A stretch of DNA of 64,000 nucleotides from an uncultured Bacteroides sp. GTDB lineage: Bacteria > Bacteroidota > Bacteroidia > Bacteroidales > Bacteroidaceae. Positions 61,662 to 64,000 of this stretch are shown here, piece by piece. The first letter of the stretch is position 1; each line of letters starts with the position of its first letter. Made by a program: the position numbers and the translations under genes. The notes below the pieces were generated by a model that saw only the letters and a program-made list of their open reading frames with translations, was not told where the DNA came from and searched no databases. Where the stretch lies: NCBI RefSeq assembly GCF_963676325.1, contig NZ_OY781099.1:62001-126000 (forward strand), written 5' to 3'.

Positions 61662-62954
61662 TTATTTTACGATGATCAGGTAATAGTTCTTTTTACCCTT
61701 CTGAACCAGTAAGTACTTGTTGTCCAGTAGATTTTCTGCATTGATCACTTCATCGAAGGCTGCAAGCTTTTCTTTGTTCAATGAAACTCCACCGCCCTGA
61801 ACCAGCTTACGCATCTCGCCTTTAGATGCAAATATTGCTGCATGCTCAGTAAACAAGTCAACTGCTTTTACTCCTTCTGAAAGTGCATCTTTAGATACTT
61901 CGTATTGAGGAACTCCTTCAAAAACAGCCAGAAGAGTATCTTCATCCAGTTTCTTCAAAGCATCTGAAGTGGCGTTACCAAACAATATGTTAGAAGCATC
62001 AACGGCAGCGTTATAATCTTCTTCAGAGTGTACCATTACAGTTACTTCTTTAGCTAAACGCTTTTGAAGGACACGCAGGTGAGGAGCTTCAGTATGCTCT
62101 GCTATCAATGAATCAATAACCTCTTTTTCGAGAGAAGTGAATATTCTGATGTACTTTGCAGCATCTTCATCGCTCACATTCAACCAGAACTGGTAGAACT
62201 TATATGGAGAAGTATATTTAGAATCCAGCCAGATATTACCTGATTCTGTTTTTCCAAACTTACCACCATCTGCTTTAGTAATCAAAGGGCATGTTAAAGC
62301 ATAAGCTTCTCCTGCTGCCTTACGGCGGATTAGTTCTGTTCCGGTAGTAATGTTACCCCATTGATCGGAACCACCCATTTGCAGTTTGCATCCTTTGGCT
62401 TCGTATAGGTGAAGGAAATCGTATCCTTGTAATAGCTGGTAAGTAAATTCTGTGAAAGACATACCGGCACTTGATTCGCTGCTTAGTCTCTTCTTAACAG
62501 AATCCTTTGACATCATATAATTTACTGTGATGTGCTTTCCTATTTCTCTTGCAAAATCAAGAAAAGAAAAGTTCTTCATCCAGTCGTAGTTGTTCACAAG
62601 TTCGGCTGCATTTGATGAATTGGAATCAAAATCCAAAAACTTTGATAATTGTTTTTTGATGCATTCCTGATTATGACGCAAAGTCTCTTCATTCAGTAGA
62701 TTTCTTTCAGCCGATTTTCCGGAAGGGTCGCCAATCATACCTGTAGCACCACCAATCAATGCTAACGGTTTGTGACCGCAACGTTGAAAATGTCTCAGCA
62801 TCATTATTCCACATAAGTGTCCAATGTGCAATGAATCAGCTGTAGGGTCAATACCTAAATAAGCAGTAACTTGTTCCTTTTCCAGTAATTCCTCTGTGCC
62901 GGGCATCATATCGTGCACCATTCCACGCCATTTTAATTCTTCTACAAAATTCAT
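61662..62954 (-). CDS. tyrS: Tyrosyl-tRNA synthetase
   Basis: Class I synthetase charging tRNA-Tyr. The 430-residue protein has the HIGH motif at residues 43-46 (SLHIGHLCG), the tyrosine-binding segment QLLQGYDFLHLYEAKGC and QMGGSDQWGNITTG, the KMSKS-type loop as KFGKT in ADGGKFGKTESGN, and a C-terminal S4 RNA-binding domain (about 365-430). Length is normal. The gene has its own promoter (62986-63016) although it follows rnpA-yidD-tatD on the same strand, and it is followed by tRNA-Gln. Confidence 0.97.
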   Translation of the reverse strand: MNFVEELKWRGMVHDMMPGTEELLEKEQVTAYLGIDPTADSLHIGHLCGIMMLRHFQRCGHKPLALIGGATGMIGDPSGKSAERNLLNEETLRHNQECIKKQLSKFLDFDSNSSNAAELVNNYDWMKNFSFLDFAREIGKHITVNYMMSKDSVKKRLSSESSAGMSFTEFTYQLLQGYDFLHLYEAKGCKLQMGGSDQWGNITTGTELIRRKAAGEAYALTCPLITKADGGKFGKTESGNIWLDSKYTSPYKFYQFWLNVSDEDAAKYIRIFTSLEKEVIDSLIAEHTEAPHLRVLQKRLAKEVTVMVHSEEDYNAAVDASNILFGNATSDALKKLDEDTLLAVFEGVPQYEVSKDALSEGVKAVDLFTEHAAIFASKGEMRKLVQGGGVSLNKEKLAAFDEVINAENLLDNKYLLVQKGKKNYYLIIVK

Positions 62955-62985
62955 CGAATGATTCTTTTATTATTGTTTATAAATG

Positions 62986-63016
62986 CAAAAGTACGACACT
63001 TTATTCGAACAAGCAA
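62986..63016 (-). promoter_or_regulatory. Promoter of tyrS
   Basis: On the minus strand TTG (63016-63014) and TACTTTTG (62993-62986), 20 bases apart, 31 bases before the tyrS ATG and directly after the tatD stop. Confidence 0.6.
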
Positions 63017-63019
63017 CAC

Positions 63020-63652
63020 TTATCGGTTAAAAAAGAGCCGGGAGATATTTTGTTGCACTTGTGTTACTAACTGCTCAGTTGTAAGTGAATGGATCTGAGC
63101 TACAGATTTATATATCAGGAGTATTTCTTTCTCACTCTCATCGGTTTCTAGCAAAAGGCGGTTTAAGGGAATACTTTTAATGGCGCTTTCCTGATACTTC
63201 TCTCCGAATGAGAGATAGATGTTTTGTGCAGTCAGTTGATCGGCCAGTTCTTTCTTTCCTCTGAACCCATGAATTATCCAGGGTGATTTAGGGCAAAACT
63301 CTTTCTTTAACTGAATAATTTCATTCGAAGTTCTTACTGAATGAATGATAAGTGGCTTGCCGAGGGTTTCCGATAGTTCAATATGCCACCTGAATACCTC
63401 TTCCTGAATGGACAAATCTATGGGAATCATTTTATCCAGTCCGGCTTCACCAATAGCAATAACCTGTGGATGAGATGCAATCTTTTTCAGGCATTCATAT
63501 TCACTTTCTGTTGTTGAATTAATATTCCAGGGATGAATTCCTACAGAATAATAGCCTCCTTCCCGAGGAGAGAAAGCGGAAGGCATACAACTATAGATGT
63601 ATTGCGAAACATTCTCTTTCAGATGGTGAGTATGTATATCTAAAATATTCAT
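63020..63652 (-). CDS. TatD family hydrolase
   Basis: Metal-dependent hydrolase of the amidohydrolase superfamily; TatD proteins have deoxyribonuclease activity. The 210-residue protein starts with the metal motif DIHTHH (His7 and His9), and shows YYSVGIHPWN, AIGEAGLDKMIP, PLIIHSVRTSNE, WIIHGFRGKKEL and LLLETDESE with the last metal Asp. It is shorter than the usual 250-260 residues, a compact form that still keeps all ligands. It lies ten bases after yidD in the rnpA-yidD-tatD run. Confidence 0.9.
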   Translation of the reverse strand: MNILDIHTHHLKENVSQYIYSCMPSAFSPREGGYYSVGIHPWNINSTTESEYECLKKIASHPQVIAIGEAGLDKMIPIDLSIQEEVFRWHIELSETLGKPLIIHSVRTSNEIIQLKKEFCPKSPWIIHGFRGKKELADQLTAQNIYLSFGEKYQESAIKSIPLNRLLLETDESEKEILLIYKSVAQIHSLTTEQLVTQVQQNISRLFFNR

Positions 63653-63662
63653 GGAAATAGAA

Positions 63663-63884
63663 TTAAGGAACAGGATCGTAACCAGAGCCTCCCCAGGGAT
63701 GGCAACGCAGAATTCTTTTTATTGCAAGGTATAACCCTTTAAAAGGGCCGTGCTTTTTGATAGCTTCCAATGCATATTCAGAACAGGTAGGCATAAAACG
63801 GCAGGAAGCAGGGGTCATGGGAGATATACATGCCCTGTAGAAATAGATTGGTAGCAAAAGAATGTATGAAAGAATCTTTTTCAT
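63663..63884 (-). CDS. yidD: Membrane protein insertion efficiency factor YidD
   Basis: Small amphipathic protein at the inner membrane that helps YidC insert proteins. All 73 residues fit the family: LLLPIYFYRACISPMTPASC, RFMPTCSEYALEAIKKHG and RCHPWGGSGYDPVP with the three conserved cysteines. Its ATG overlaps the rnpA stop (ATGA), the standard rnpA-yidD arrangement. Confidence 0.96.
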   Translation of the reverse strand: MKKILSYILLLPIYFYRACISPMTPASCRFMPTCSEYALEAIKKHGPFKGLYLAIKRILRCHPWGGSGYDPVP

Positions 63885-64000
63885 TTTATCTTTTCTTTTA
63901 TTCTTTCCAGAATTTGTTTTATGTTCTCTTCAATTAAGTTCGTTGGGAGTATTTCGTTGCTTAAATAAATAAAGGCAATAGCAAGTCCATGCTCTTTTTC
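63881..64000 (-). CDS. rnpA: Ribonuclease P protein component, C-terminal 39 residues (cut by window edge)
   Basis: The open frame reads from the window edge as HGLAIAFIYLSNE, then a Lys/Glu helix to a TGA that overlaps the yidD start. Position before yidD and the phrase AIAFIYLSNE followed by a basic helix fit the RnpA C-terminus, the protein cofactor of the tRNA 5'-processing ribozyme. Too short to identify without the context. Confidence 0.8.
   Translation of the reverse strand, partial: EKEHGLAIAFIYLSNEILPTNLIEENIKQILERIKEKIK

Overview
The window reads as a chromosomal segment of a Bacteroides-like bacterium (order Bacteroidales). The grounds are a SusC/SusD polysaccharide utilisation locus with a BACON-domain GH5 glycanase, PorZ/PorV-like outer-membrane proteins, DUF4294, DUF2723 and DUF4861 proteins, succinate CoA-transferase, and repeated promoter boxes of the Bacteroidetes type (TTG/TTTG about 17-22 bases before TAnnTTTG) ahead of many genes. 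Gene order is dense and mostly housekeeping; I see no prophage, CRISPR array or recognisable defence island.

Layout. 1-5.7 kb: the 5' part of mutS, a two-module membrane protein, and leuS. 5.6-10.9 kb: a same-strand AT-rich run with a YitT protein, a polytopic membrane protein, rdgB and a PorZ-like propeller. 11-19.3 kb: nadA, a SpoU methyltransferase, DUF4294, a PorV-like/HhH-barrel pair, a radical SAM protein and a SulP transporter. 19.4-22.1 kb: rubrerythrin followed by a complete group IIC intron sitting directly behind the rubrerythrin terminator. 22.4-31.7 kb: the glycan locus (susC, susD, a large surface lipoprotein, a small lipoprotein, a BACON-BACON-GH5 endoglycanase), with no local regulator. 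31.9-40.1 kb: a GT4 glycosyltransferase, nadB, a PH-domain protein, lpd, dacB, an acetyl-CoA hydrolase/transferase and a small anchored protein. 40.4-49.4 kb: miaB, a structured intergenic region with a candidate small RNA, cysE, an RlmL-type methyltransferase, a DPP-IV peptidase, purD, a membrane protein and DedA. 49.4-56.9 kb: mnmD, znuA-znuC without a permease, a DUF2723 protein, a NodB deacetylase and queG. 56.9-64 kb: an unknown envelope protein, the unsaturated-uronate operon kduI-kduD-DUF4861, tRNA-Gln, tyrS, tatD, yidD and the 3' end of rnpA.

The most unusual signal is not a gene. Three intergenic arrays (2.6, 33.0 and 58.1 kb) each hold exactly four copies of an 8-base palindromic core of the form YTGNNCAR (TTGTACAA-type in two, TTGCGCAA-type in one), spaced 22 (once 23) bases apart and each lying 5' of a minus-strand gene. 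In the 33-kb array two adjacent spacers are exact reverse complements, giving a perfect 22-bp inverted repeat. I do not recognise this as a named element.
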